From Oscheius dolichura (lineage: Eukaryota > Nematoda > Chromadorea > Rhabditida > Rhabditidae): DNA of 64,000 nucleotides. Position 1 is the stretch's first letter. Every line of letters begins with the position of its first letter. The notes under the pieces are model-generated. The model did not search any database. It saw nothing but the letters and a program-made list of their open reading frames with translations, and was not told the DNA's origin. The position numbers were made by a program, and so were the translations under genes. Of the stretch, positions 32,015 through 43,075 are shown one piece after another. The DNA lies in the NCBI GenBank assembly GCA_932521035.1, contig OW051495.1:8866001-8930000 (forward strand), given 5' to 3'.

Positions 32015-33043
32015 TCACTCTCTACAAAACACAATTTCACTGTAACCGCTCCCATCAAATACATAAATTACACAGGAAGACGTTCTAGGGAAATGAGAAG
32101 GCAGGTCAACCATGATCGAGATTAATTTCTCGCCCTCCTCGTCCGGCTCTTCTCTGAAGTTCCGCAGCCGTCCTTGTAGTCCTTCACCCAACTTTCCCAT
32201 TAACTCATCTGCAGGAGGCATATCTTTATCTCCCCGAACACCGATTTCCAACGTTCGGAGGTTTGGATAAGGCTCGGAACAGAGTAACTGAAAATGTAGG
32301 AAACGACAGTAAGAATATCCCGTTAATATACCTGTAGAGATGTGTGCAGGATGTCAAAAGGGCTGGGACTTTCGCTTACACTTATTTTGACCTCCTGGAA
32401 TGTTGAAAGGATTCTTTGAGCGGCAGCGGCCATATTATTAGCATCCAATCGCACATCCACACTTACCTAAAATTACAAATGAAAGAGACAAAATAAAAAA
32501 AGAACCCACCAGGGATTTCGCCTGAAATAATGCCTCGAATCTGCTGGATCCCTCGCTGTCTAACTTGACCTTCTCGGGTTTCAAAGCATTCAAAACGGCG
32601 GCACACGAGGCTGCAGTCCATCCTGGCTGGCGGAGCATTGTAAACGACTGGCAAGTTATGCGATTGGCCTTCAATAAATCACAAAGGCGTTCGACTCCTT
32701 CCTCGGACCATTGAGCCGGGCCATCAAGTATTTGGAGTCTAGTTCCATAGAGTGCTTCGAAAGGGATCCGTGGGAGATATAAAATACATTGAAATTCCCA
32801 CAAAGCGGCGTCTTGAGTAGGTTCTAGATAGTAATGTCCTTTTGTGTTGACAGAGATGTTCTTATTAGTACGAATAAACTCATTTAGACCTCGACAAGTT
32901 TTTTGAAGCCGAAAATAGCTTTTATCGCGTACCTGGAATGATTTCTTTTGGGTAAAACTATACGAAAATATCAAACATACTTTTGAAATAACTTTCTCCA
33001 AATTTAGAGCATTTAGAGTAAGTAGAGAGAAGCCTGAAGACAT
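32015..33043 (-). CDS. F-box/FTH-like protein, intact minus-strand copy
   Basis: Four exons. Exon 1 is MSSGFSLLTLNALNLEKVIS. Exon 2 is RDKSYFRLQKTCRGLNEFI, then ALYGTRLQILDGP, LLKANRITCQSFTML, VLNALKPEKVKL and FEALFQAKSL. Exon 3 is VSVDVRLDANNM...FDILHTSLQ. Exon 4 is LLCSEPYPNLRTLEIGVRG...VDLPSHFPRTSSCVIYV, with stop at 32015. Start chosen by family alignment; a longer upstream Met exists in the same frame. Its near-duplicate lies at 41955-42965, with about 100 bp of shared 5' flank. Confidence 0.75.
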
Positions 33044-33149
33044 CGATGTTGTTGTAATATAGAGTGGAGTGTCTGCCACTGACCAGCGCGTTGCTCCAAG
33101 CGCAGCCCGCATTTGCGTATTTCTCTTCGTAATGGTCAAGAAGATTTTT

Positions 33150-33400
33150 ATTTTACCATTTTATCGGTAAAAATATTCCAGGTAGACGGGAAGAATAATT
33201 TTCATCTAACAAGGGAACTTTTTCAATAAGCGATGCGATCTGGCTAAACGAAGTACACCATTCGATAGAGAATCAAAAGTAATACAGGCATGCGGTGTCA
33301 GGAAGTGCTCTTCCCCTGTAAGTCAAACTCGGCATTATGTACACGATGATTCAATCGAGTAAAACATTACTGGTTGCGTCGAAGGCAGAGAATTTCCGTT
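33150..33400 (+). pseudogene. F-box-like exon 2 remnant interrupted by a repeat
   Basis: 33150-33205 has an acceptor and VDGKNNFHL-like start of exon 2. 33320-33395 matches the following part of the copy at 26475-26540 (CATTATGTACACGATGATTC here, CATTATGTACACGATCTGAT there). Between them about 115 bp (CTAACAAGGGAAC...CATTCGATAGAG) match the outer arm of the inverted repeat at 21621. Confidence 0.6.
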
Positions 33401-33656
33401 GGCCCTTACACCCCTCGAGTGCTCGTTTTTAGAGGAACTCGCTACGGGGGATGTAAAAAGTCAGGCGTGAACAGGCGCGTTCGGCCACTGCATAAACTGA
33501 ACACAAGCAAGAGAAGGTGTTCCGGGTTTCACTTGACCTCTTGACCAGTCCTATTCCTTCCTCTAGAATGCATTTCCTGTATGTTTTGATCCTTCCTACA
33601 ACAGAACAATTCTTCACTGTTTTCCGAGAAGGCAGTGCGTCTCATCTTTCATCGAA

Positions 33657-33938
33657 GTGAACGGCTATAGAGCAATTATTGCCGAAAAAGGGTTCCAACA
33701 GGCTGCTCAACAACTGACCAGAGAATTTCTTACTGGAACCGTTCTGGAAATGACCCTACTGGCACTGAAATACAAGGATGATAATGAACTGAGACAGTAC
33801 ATAAAGCCGATAGAAATCACCCGAATAAAAATATATTTAGCCGACTCTATCTCATTCATCTTTCCACAAAAGATTCCCACAATGAACAATGTTTATTTTC
33901 ACAAAACAGTAAATTTCAAAAGGAGGGCAAATCGTTAG
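33657..33938 (+). CDS. unrecognised open frame
   Basis: 93-codon frame, helical and polar (RAIIAEKGFQQAAQQLTREF), ending three bases into the 3' end of the minus-strand gene. No family recognised, no clear splice partner, and no signal peptide. May be chance. Confidence 0.2.
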   Translation: MNGYRAIIAEKGFQQAAQQLTREFLTGTVLEMTLLALKYKDDNELRQYIKPIEITRIKIYLADSISFIFPQKIPTMNNVYFHKTVNFKRRANR

Positions 33939-34958
33939 CTTCTATAGTAAACGAAATCAGCTGAAGCGCTAGCTATCACGATTTCACACAATGCTCCAAT
34001 TTCCGCCCTTGCGAAAATATCGTTGCCTGTTTGATCGATTGACCAGCCCAAGGTACCAAACTGCTCTACTAGCTCATTTCTAGATGGAAAGTCCCATAGC
34101 ATATGCTTTTCACTAGAAACAATAAGATGGAGATAGTCGAGGGCCGGTTTAGGAGTAGTAGTGATCTTCTGAAAAAAGAAGACAGATAATAAAAGGTACA
34201 ATAAGATGGCTTGTATTCTTTCTCTTACCTGTACAACAGTGATAAACAAGGGAAGTGGAAGCGAGCTCATCTCCAAATGCAGTGTCACATTTTTGAACTT
34301 GGAATAGGACAGGAGACGTTGAATTTCATTGTCAACGTAAAACGCAGAGAGCGTGATGTCAAGGACGGTCTAGAAAACATAATGGACTTGGAAAAAAATG
34401 GAACTGACCAGCGATTTTGAACGGCAAAGTGGGTCTACCCCGTCAATCTCCTCGTCTGCAGACAACTCTACCGGTTTTAAAATTTTCAGAAGGGCGGCAA
34501 GTTGCTCTGTTGTCCAGGAGGAACCTCTAAGCAGTTTTAAGCGAACGCATGTTATCCGAATGATCTTCAGACATTCGGCGATATGTTTGTATGTCTCTTC
34601 CTCAACTGAAAGAGCATTGTCAGTCGAAAATCAACTAACCATTGAGTATCAGCTTCTCTAAACGGGTGCCATGGAATCTATCAACATCAATCTCTCCTAC
34701 CCAGCCGAAGTAATCAATTTTAAACGTTGAAATGTCTTTCTTAAATCGGAGATAGACCCTTCCACCCAGGGAGACTGATATCTTCCGAGAGCTTCGAATA
34801 AACTCAATCACAAAACGGCAAGTCCGCTGCAGGCGGTAATAGCTTCTGGATTTTAGCTGGAATGGGTTCATGAATAAGGGAAGGGGACTTTTAGAGACCT
34901 TTGTAATGACATTTTCCAATAGTCTGGGCTCCAATTGTTCCAATCGATAAGTGTACAT
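33935..34958 (-). CDS. F-box/FTH-like protein, diverged intact copy
   Basis: Exon 1 is MYTYRLEQLEPRLLENVITK. Exon 2 (LKSRSYYRLQRTCRFVIEFI..., FHGTRLEKLILNG) is followed by an extra intron; then ECLKIIRITCVRLKL, LAALLKILKPVELS and CRSKSL. Next are TVLDITLSAFYVDNEIQRLL and KITTTPKPALDYLHLIV. The last exon lacks the usual PxHFPxxSSC block and ends SADFVYYRS at 33935. All junctions are in phase. It is the most diverged complete member and has one intron more than the others. Confidence 0.65.
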
Positions 34959-35003
34959 CAGAAGAAGTGATCTAGTGAAGAGGAGGAAAGCGAACTGGCG
35001 CGA

Positions 35004-35278
35004 TTATCCTCTTGGATAGGCCGAGCAACAAAGGAAGTTACTGATTTTTGGCATATAGGTCGGACAACTGTGACTCCGTGACGTGTAGTGGTCATTTCGG
35101 AGGCAAATACCTTTACCGGCCCTGTAACGGAAAGAAAACCCCCGCCATTCGGGATAATTTGGAGGCATTTCAATAACAGTCGTGATATTTTCTTCTTCAT
35201 AATCGTGTAGATAGCCATGCTCATCTCGAAATGTTGTCTCTTGTATCGTCGTAGACGGGCCCCATATCGGCTGCACAA
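35004..35278 (-). pseudogene. F-box/FTH-like last-exon fragment
   Basis: An open stretch resembling exon 4 only: GPSTTIQETTFRDEHGYL, then VIEMPPNYPEWRGFSFRYR, matching the family's VELPxHFP..SSC..V block loosely. It sits just upstream of the intact copy at 33935-34958, so it may be what remains of a tandem neighbour. Confidence 0.5.
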
Positions 35279-35443
35279 TTATTTCAATTTCTCCTCGGCA
35301 TCATGAGAGTTGCTCAAACGCATTTCTGTTTAATCATCGGACGTTATTTCTTTGTTTGTTTTCTTTTTCCAGCCGCGGAGAGCTAATAAAAGTGAACAAT
35401 TGCTCAAACATTTGTATCACTTCATCTTCCGTCTCCTACTGCA

Positions 35444-36516
35444 ATGCCTGGTTTTCCCCTATTGGATCCTCCACATCATCTTGTGGAAAGAATTATTGGC
35501 AAGGTTTTCTTCCCGGTTATTTTCATCTGGCAAATATTCCAGGTGAACCCCGTCGAGTAATTTTCTCCTGCGGCAGACATGCCACAAAATGCATGATCTC
35601 ATTCAATCCAGTCCAAATATTTCTGCTAGAGTACGCGGTTACTATTTGGTGGACTTTTGCAACTCAAAGTTTGAACTTTGTCGTCCTGCATACAGCCGCT
35701 TCGGAGTTTATGAGGATATGTATATTGACGTGGATGGGTGTTACGGAGTCAGGGTGGACACTCTTTCTTTCCCAGACGAATGTGATGGAGCCATTTTTAA
35801 GCCTATATACGAAATTTTAAAGAAATATAGAATAACCTGTAACAAAATGGAGCTGACGAATACGTTTTCAACGAAGCAGTCTGAAATTTTGATTAAAATG
35901 CTGAAACCTGATAAAGTTCATCTTTCCGAAGAAAGCGAACCATTTACTCTACTTGATGCAGTTCTCAATTTCAATACAGTGGTAAGCCGTTTTCAGTGAA
36001 AACCCGGTACTGGTTTGCTCACAAGATTCTCCATAAGCTAATATTTTGTCCTCTTTTCAGAGAAATGTTAATGCAACGGTACCGCCAGAGAATACAGCCT
36101 GCTCGATGAGAAAACTCCTTTCTCGGTTCCCAATTGTCGGCGTTTCAGTTCCGGTGCACAGTACGACAGACATTTTCGCCCTGCTCCGTAATGTGTTGGA
36201 GGTAAAGCCGAGCGTATAAAAAGGTTCCCTACTTTAGGTTCTTCTTTCGACGCCTTGGCCAGACGTCAAGCAATTTGGTTTTTATTCGAAGGCAGAGGGT
36301 TGGACTTGTAAAAAGAAATTAAAGAAGGAATTTCCCGGCATGATTTGGACCCTCGAACATGAGACACAAATTCGGTGTGAGGTGATTTTCGCTATGGTGA
36401 CTCTGCCTGCCCATTTTCTCCCGGGATCTTCTTGTAAAATAACAGTTAGAAGGACCTCCAAGAAGCCATCTTTTGAATGCGACATCAATTATAAGGCGGG
36501 AAATATGGTGACCTAG
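35444..36516 (+). pseudogene. F-box/FTH-like copy with one-base shift at exon 2 start
   Basis: Exon 1 is MPGFPLLDPPHHLVERIIGK. Exon 2 begins GTGAACCCCGTCGAG, one base longer (in CCCC) than its relatives, which puts TAA in frame. Past that point SNFLLRQTCHKMHDLI, CYGVRVDTLSF, LKKYRITCNKMEL and IKMLKPDKVHL are open. Exon 3 (RNVNATVPPENTACSMRKLL) and exon 4 (KKKLKKEFPGMIWTLE, LPAHFLPGSSCKITV, stop 36516) are intact. A single lesion at a homopolymer makes a consensus error plausible. Confidence 0.7.
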
Positions 36517-36599
36517 TCTATGACAACACTAACTCGAGTATAAAACACATTGCATGTTCACAATTGTTCAACTATATCGTCGCATAAAATGTGCCGAAG

Positions 36600-36793
36600 C
36601 TACTTCTTCTTATTGTCGTCGACTCCGAAGTCACCGGGCAGCCCCTTCAATGCGGCACAGAAGGCGCTGACAGCAGCCGCACCTGCGGGTCCACCGACTG
36701 CAAAGCCAGCCAAGGAGCCGAATCCTCCAACAGTAGCTGAAACTGCGTGGCCCGCGTTGCCGGCAGCTGCGTGGAATGGAGCAGTGAAGGAGG
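36600..36793 (-). pseudogene. Gly/Ala-rich hydrophobic module, truncated
   Basis: Last exon only: acceptor at 36794-36795, then ASFTAPFHAAAGNAGHAVSA, FGSLAGFAVGGPAGAAAV and an acidic-basic tail, stop at 36600. It is homologous to residues 20-75 of the protein at 28977-29672 (both have APxHAAAGNAxHA). The 5' side is occupied by a kinase fragment in the opposite direction and no first exon was found. It might also be a short complete gene with an unrecognised first exon. Confidence 0.5.
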
Positions 36794-36811
36794 CTACACG
36801 ATACCGTAATG

Positions 36812-37024
36812 CGCAATTCCAGATCTCGGACTTTGGCCTCTGCCGAAAACCGGAGAACTCCGACGATTCAGCTACCTACCTTCCCCCATTTTATGTATCT
36901 CGAGGAGGAGGTCTTACAGTTGAATGGCTGGCTCCTGAAGCGCTTCGAGACTTCTGATTCTTATTTAAAACAGATCGCTGGTCCTATGGGGCAATTTTAG
37001 TGGAAATGTTCACTTTTGGAGATG
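36812..37024 (+). pseudogene. tyros-kinase-type catalytic fragment
   Basis: Encodes FQISDFGLCRKPE (DFG motif), then LTVEWLAPEAL, the WxAPE form of tyrosine-kinase activation segments. After a 22 bp intron-like gap comes RWSYGAILVEMFTFGD (subdomain IX). Nothing before DFG or after this is present. The upstream border falls within about 20 bp of the Gly/Ala module in the other strand. A dead fragment carried by duplication. Confidence 0.7.
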
Positions 37025-37565
37025 TTAACCCTCTAAATCGAGCCCGGCGCGAAGCGCCGGGCGTGATTTGGGTTTAGTTGGAGCACATGCCAAGCCCTTT
37101 TTTTGATTTTGATGGCATGACTTTTTTCAGTTAAGAGATTTCAAAAATCTGACTTGACCATCGTTTTCCTCGTAGTTGATTACCCCTAGTGACCAATTTT
37201 CATGAAATTTGCCCATAAAATAGATGAGCTACGACTACAAACGTGTTTTGAAAAGTGGCGCCGTCCGCCGTCCGCCGTCCGCCGTCCGCGTCCGCTCGCT
37301 GTGGCGCTTTCCGCTGTGGCGCTTTCCGCTGTGGCGCTTTTCGCTGTGGCGCTTTCCGCTGTGGCTCCTTTTTTTTAAAACCTTTTGCACGCGTCCAAAA
37401 ACTTTCACAAAACAGCTATATATACAGTTTTTTACGCTGATTCTGAATATGTAATAAAAAAATTAGGTAGATGGGTTAGTTTTTTAGCTATACCATCAAC
37501 TATTCTATTACATGTTTCTGCACGTAGCCCATTTCGGCTAATGAATTTTGAACATTCGACATCAC
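37025..37565. repeat. GC-rich minisatellites (7 bp and 15 bp units)
   Basis: About five GCCGTCC units at 37258-37292 and about five 15 bp units (GCTGTGGCGCTTTCC) at 37297-37371. The surrounding DNA has no gene. Open frames here (repeated LWRFP or CGAFR) are created by the repeat. Confidence 0.8.
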
Positions 37566-37867
37566 TATAGTCTGTTTCAAATGGAAAAACTTCTCCCGCA
37601 CGGTTCGGACCTTCAAATTTTTCGAGTTCAATTTCTTTCAAAATTTTCGATAATTGTATCTGACATAGATTTCGGCGATTTTTATATTTTTTCGGTAGTT
37701 CATAGCTCAAAATAAGCAAAAGCAGCGATAAAAATAATCAAGATATATGTGAAATACGCATAAAAATGCATGCCAAAATGTCAGGTTGGACCATCTAGAC
37801 GGGCAAATGCTCTATCTGGACCCGACTTTACCTTTAACTAAATTTTTTCCATTTGAAATGGACTATA
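37566..37867. mobile_element. TA-flanked MITE, family with 55.7 kb copy
   Basis: Inverted ends TAGTCTGTTTCAAATGGAAA and, in reverse, TAGTCCATTTCAAATGGAAA, bounded by TA. The ends match those of the shorter element at 55656-55793 (TAGTCCATTTCCAACGGAAA). Tc1/mariner-type non-autonomous element. Confidence 0.75.
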
Positions 37868-38256
37868 TCTTATTAGGGCATGAGTGTTTAGCTTTTGGCA
37901 CAAATTTTCATGAAAATTGGCAGAAAATGGAAGAGCCGCAACATCAAACAGAGGCGACGCGCAGCCGCCGTGTCTGTTGAAGAACGCATTTTTTCTAGCA
38001 GTTGGACTGCAGAGCCGTAAAAACTTGCTAAATTGACCTTATTTACCTTATTGGTGGCTTCTTCGAGCTTTATACAATTTTTTGTCAATTATACGAAATC
38101 GACAGGAAGACAAACTTGTGCAATGACGTTTGCTGCTTTAGAAATTATTGTGGCACAACCCATTTTTCCTCCTAGAGAATGGGGAAAACCAGGACTATTT
38201 CATGGCACAAGCTTTAGGATCTATGATATTCTACCGAATATCAACAAAAAGGGAAC
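37868..38256. other. intergenic, no gene recognised
   Basis: AT-rich. An open frame starting at 38033 continues into the next inverted repeat and is not family-like. Confidence 0.35.
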
Positions 38257-38782
38257 AATCCGTTTGTTAAAAAGAGGAATCTCAATAAAAAGGGTGATTT
38301 GGGAGAGCCTACAAAAAGGGAACAATAAGGAAAACCCCAAAGGACACAACAAAAAGAGAACAATACTCGTTCAGTTAAAATATAACCAAATCACGGCTAT
38401 CTTTTTGGATATTGCCCTTTCTCTGCTATTATTGGCAATGAATTATGTTCAGCCATGGAAAATAGGGCTCTGGGAAAAAAAATGAAGGCATTGTCTCTGG
38501 GAACGGGTATTTCCATGACACAAAATACTGACAAAGCGGACATATGCGGGGGGTCGAGGGGGGCGGCAGCCCCCCTCGTAGATTATAAATAAAAAGGAAA
38601 AATCAAAGTAGAAGACTGAAAGTTGTCGATCCTAACCGGTAGCCGTGATTTGGTTATATTTTAACTGAACGAGTATTGTTCTCTTTTTGTTGTGTCCTTT
38701 GGGGTTTTCCTTATTGTTCCCTTTTTGTAGGCTCTCCCAAATCACCCTTTTTATTGAGATTCCTCTTTTTAACAAACGGATT
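38257..38782. repeat. perfect 143 bp inverted repeat around 240 bp
   Basis: 38257-38399 and 38640-38782 are exact reverse complements over 143 bases by eye (AATCCGTTTGTTAAAAAGAG at the outside). The spacer is 240 bp. Perfect arms imply recent formation or gene conversion. The arms contain short direct repeats (AAAAAGGGAACAATA). No coding capacity. Confidence 0.85.
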
Positions 38783-38850
38783 TATTGGAGTTATTGGAAA
38801 GGGGAGAGAGACTATCACAAGGAACTATTCGTGACCCGATATAAGTTCTT

Positions 38851-39029
38851 GAAATCCTACCCTAATAATGGGGAGATCTCTGTCTGTCTGTCTGTAAGAC
38901 CTGTCGGATGTGTAGATTTGACGGTCAAAAGCAGACAGTTAGAGAAGTAGAAAGATCCGACCGGTCAGGTTTTATTCGACCGTCAAATTTTAATCACAAC
39001 TCCGCCAACGGCGGCCGGAGGCATACTAG
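38851..39029. repeat. dispersed repeat with GTCTGTCT tract, copy 1
   Basis: GAAATCCTACCCTAATAA, then AGATCTCTGTCTGTCTGTCT, GACCGGTCA and CGGCCGGAGGCATACT. The same order occurs in the reverse direction at 45631-45877. An unclassified interspersed repeat. Confidence 0.6.
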
Positions 39030-39329
39030 TGAATCTAGAAAACACTGCGCTAGACGTAGACTAACCCTAATGGGTCTGATGTTTTGTAATGAATGAGTAA
39101 TAAAAAGGTAAAATCCGACTGTGATTTAGATGAGCTAGGTCGACTGAAATCGGGGATCGCTCAAGAATGATCCGTAAGCACCCATAGAATCTTCTGTTGT
39201 CGAAGCCCGCCGTGGACCTTTGAACCCTTTATTTTATGGCAAATTCTATTGTATTTCTCTTGCATACTATTATAAAAACCATAATTTATTGGGGTGTATA
39301 AACTGTTTCTACTATAGCAGGGCAGATAT

Positions 39330-39545
39330 GAGCCAAAGTGTGTTGAAAGACCGCAGCCGAAGATCAACCATGTATTTCAGAAGAGCTCTCTACTCTTTCT
39401 GCGGAAACAAATATTGGAGGAGGAAATTGGGTGAGATAGGACATAGAGGAAATGTGTAGTATGCTCGGGAGGAGCATGTAAAAGACGCGTCGATCTTCTC
39501 GGAACAATGGCAGAAAGAGAGAGGCCAACCTCGGAATAAAAACCC
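39330..39545. repeat. dispersed repeat, copy also at 60.4-60.8 kb
   Basis: The reverse complement (TTTTTATTCCGAGG...GTTCCGAGAAGATCGAC...CCCAATTTCCTCCTCCAATA...GCGGTCTTTCAACACAC) matches 60360-60545 and 60795-60825. Unclassified. Confidence 0.6.
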
Positions 39546-40042
39546 TTTTCTGGTGCAACAAACAGGCGTAAATAATAGGAGACCGCCTTGTATAACTATA
39601 GCCTGGCTGTTCTCAGCTGCTCTATTATCTCGGTTAAATTATTTTATCCCCTCTTCATTTTGGATCTTTGCATCTCAATAGGTGAACAGAATGGTAAAGC
39701 TCCTTCATTTTTTGTTTTCTTCCGTGCCGTTCTCGATGTTGACAGACCGGGACAAAGGCTAAGGTAGCGACTGTTCCTGTTTATCTCCGATAGGTCAACA
39801 TGCCCGTGCATCTGTTTTCGTAAATGAGAAATTCCCCAAGTATTTCAATAGGTACTTTCTGTTAAAAGTTGCTCGAACCGTCAACATCTAGGGATCGGGG
39901 CAAAGGCAAAAGTACCTGCTACTCAATTTTTTAACTAAAAAAGTCGCCAAAAGGTGTATCTGCTTGCGAACCGTCAAGATCGTCAGCCCCGCCTCTTGGC
40001 TCCTCCCCATACAGCTAGTCGTTTCTTCTTCTCCTCGCAAAC
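39546..40042. other. intergenic, no gene recognised
   Basis: 5' flank of the gene starting at 40043, containing direct near-repeats (GACCGGGACAAAGGC and GGATCGGGGCAAAGGC). Confidence 0.4.
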
Positions 40043-41607
40043 ATGAGTGAGTTTTCCTTCCTCTCTGTTATTTTGTTGTCTAGGTATTCAACAGTGTATT
40101 AATATCACCGGCAATTTTCTGAAATTGGGAGTACTAAAATTTGAAGACGCAAAGGATGCCGTTGCTGCATTTACGACAGCCGGCTCCGTTATTATAGAAC
40201 TACTGAATTTGCGCAAAAAGGATGATGCAGTTATGGGTAAACTCGACGAATTAAATCGAAATATCAATACGGTACGTTCTTTCTGTTTTCTTTCGATCTA
40301 CAGAAGGCACTTCGAATATTCCACACCTGTCTGCCTCCTTTGATATAGTCTTGGAAATGCCGATTATTTCAGCTACACCACAAAATAAGAGAGGGATTCG
40401 CGAGTGTCAAAGCGTTGATCGTGCAGCACGACTTTACAAAGGTGAGAGTGAGAGAGCCTCCAACGTTTCTTATTTCTTTAAAGAGCATTATAAATAGAGT
40501 AAGCGGGCTGGAACGATCTCTAGGAAATGTCTTCATGGCAAGATCACCCGAATCAATTACACATTTCCTGGAAGAATGTCGTCTCCGCCGGCCACAGACA
40601 TTAATCTCGGTAAGAAGTCATAGCTCTTGCTTTTAATAGCAATGCAGGATATTATTGATTCTATTAGACAGGACGTCACAAATCCGATCAAGTATACAAT
40701 GGATGCGGACGTGCTGGATTCTCGAGAAATTATGAGAAAATGGCATGTTCAGATTGAAAATTTAGCAGGATCATTGGTATATTTGATCTCTGGTTGAAAC
40801 TTTAGCTATTAGGCTATGATTCATGGAGTATTCTATGGATTAAATGGATGGAATAACGATGGTACAATGGCTGCCAACATCAATGAACTGAAAAACGTAT
40901 TGGACCAATTTGAAAAGGAGTACAATGTAATATTTTGGGCTTTCTTCAATCCGAAAGAAGTGACAATCCATTTCAGGTCAAATATTGGGATGCAGTGACC
41001 CATCTTGTAGAGAGCACAATGGACAATCGAATGGATATTGGTAATGGTGATAAAGCTGATATACTCCGAGACAAATTAGCCCAAATCAAGACCTGGTAAG
41101 GCCAAAGTTTGTATAAAATACTTATTTTCAGTGACTATTTTTATGTAGTAGTCTACAACGATTGTGGAGGATATGACAGTCACTCATTCCGGCATATTCC
41201 AAGTCAAACACTGCTTCGTTTTCGTCGAGGGAAATGCAATGTGGTAGTTTATGCGAGTGAATCGAGTTATGGGGAAAGTCGTATCAAAGCGTTGGAAGAA
41301 AAAGTTGAACGTTGGAGGAACAATAGCATACCGTAGGAAAAGTTCCCTTCGAAACGAATGTCTCCTTTCTAGAAGCGACGGCGATATGAAAGATGTAACA
41401 AAGAGAATATATGATGAGATGGATTGTGGATTCGTAGGCTTAATCAGAAAACAACACAATCCGCAACTCCGTTGGACTGGCCATTTTCAATGGGGACCAG
41501 GATGGTGGATTACAGCTCATGGAAGAGGATGGGTTAAATATCCGAACAGCCGAGGAGCCATCACCATGCCGGGAGTTGATACATTACTTATTGTTGGCCT
41601 GAAATGA
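40043..41607 (+). CDS. multi-exon gene, helical N-terminus and Gly/Trp-rich C-terminus
   Basis: About nine exons. ATG-A is spliced to GTATTCAACAG, giving MSIQQCINITGNFLKLGVLK. The N-terminal half is helical with heptad-like spacing (KLDELNRNINTLHHKIREGF), then NRVSGLERSL and IIDSIRQDV. The C-terminal half is distinct: VVVYNDCGGYDSHSFRHIPS, a 40 bp intron (GTAGGAAAAG...TTTCTAG), MDCGFVGLIRKQHNP, and HFQWGPGWWITAHGRGW with stop at 41607. Introns are short and in phase; no lesion found. No signal peptide. The layout (helical bundle then beta-rich Gly/Trp domain) is unlike any family I can name with confidence. Confidence 0.65.
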
Positions 41608-41954
41608 ATAGAGTCGGACCGAATTAAATATTTGGCTGATTGTTGAATTTTGCAAATAAATTCTTTTCCCCAGTTTATTTATTCTGGTTAATGTGTGAGG
41701 GGGAATGGTCTTTTTTATATGTATTTCACGAGGCATACAAAAACTTTAGAAAGAACAAGTTAAACTTGGTCAGAAACCAATCTCTTCTGTGCGGGAACTA
41801 TCTCGGAAGCAAACAAGATCGCAGTCGGGAGTCGGCTCGTGGGGCTCTCTCGAATGAGATATATTTCATATCCAAATTCGAAAATTTTCTACTTGGGATT
41901 TTCGCCGTGACGGCGTAAAATAAGCTTCGACTGCTTGGAAAACGTATTTACTTG
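41608..41954. other. intergenic, no gene recognised
   Basis: 3' flanks of two convergent genes. Nothing recognised. Confidence 0.4.
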
Positions 41955-42965
41955 TTAGTCTCTACAAAATACAATTTCACTATAGCTTTCCTCCAGAAAT
42001 AAGTATATCATACATGAAGAAGTTCTCGGAAAGTGTAGAGGTAAATCAAGACTGATCGAGGTCAACGTTTCCCTGTCTGCGTTTACATCTTCTCTGAAGT
42101 TCGTCAACCGCCCCTGTAGTCCCTCGCCCAACTTCTCCATTAATTCGCCACTGGTCAGGACGCCCACAGGGCCACGTATACCAATTTCTAACGTTCGTAG
42201 GTTTGGATAAGACTGGGAACAAAGTAGCTGAAAAAAGTAGGGGTCAATAGTAAGATTATCCCGTTATTTACCTGTAGAGCAGAATGAAGTATGTAAAAAG
42301 CCTCGGGGCTCACACTCACGCTAATTTTGACTTCCTGAAATGCGGAAAGGATTCTTTCGGCAGCGGTGAATACATTATTGCCATCCAATCTCACATCGAC
42401 ACTTGTCTAAAGGCAAATAAAACGTTGAAAAAAAAAGAAAATACCAAGGACTGCTTCTCAAAGAGTGCCCCAAATTTACTGGACCCCTCGCTGTCTAAGG
42501 CGACCTTCTGGGGCTGTAAAATATCCAAAAAGGCCGCACACGTCGTTGTTGTCCATCCTGGCTGGCGGAGCATTGGAAAGGATTGGCAAGTTATCCGATT
42601 GGTCTTCAGTAAATCACAGAGATGTTCCTCCTGAGACCATAGAAAAGGGATATCAATTATTTCCAGTCTAGTTCCATAGAGTGCTTCGAAAGGGATCCGT
42701 GGGAGATATAAAATACATTGAAATTCCCACAAAGCGGCGTCTTGAGTAGGTTCTAGATAGTAATGTCCTTTTGTGTTGATAGAGATGTTCTTATTAGTAC
42801 AAATAAACTCGTTTATACCTCTACAAGTTTTTTGAAGCCGAAAATAGCTTTTCTCAGGTACCTGGAATGAATTGTTTGGGTAAAACTATACGAAAATATC
42901 AAACATACTTTTGAAATAACTTTCTCCAAATTTAGAGCATTAAGTAGAGAGAAGCCTGAAGACAT
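41955..42965 (-). CDS. F-box/FTH-like protein, duplicate of the 32.0 kb gene
   Basis: Same four-exon structure as 32015-33043: MSSGFSLLNALNLEKVIS (two codons shorter), VPEKSYFRLQKTCRGINEFI, ALYGTRLEIIDIP, LLKTNRITCQSFPML, LDILQPQKVALD, VDVRLDGNNVF and LPLHFPRTSSCMIYL, stop 41955. The non-coding flank beyond the start is almost identical in the two copies as far as 43075, where a retrotransposon begins. Exon 2 differs at many codons while the flank is nearly unchanged, which suggests selection for change or gene conversion. Confidence 0.75.
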
Positions 42966-43075
42966 CGATGTTGTTGTAATATAGAGTGGAGTGTTTGCCA
43001 CTGACCAGCGCGTTGCTCCAAGCGCAGCCCGCATTTGCGTATTTCTCTTCGTAATGGTCAAGAAGATTTTTATTT

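Noticed and set aside
37224-37454. frames with repeated LWRFP or CGAFR
   Set aside because: Created entirely by a 15 bp minisatellite; both frames are open for that reason.
38033-38485. 150-codon plus-strand frame
   Set aside because: Two thirds lie in one arm of a perfect inverted repeat; no family resemblance.
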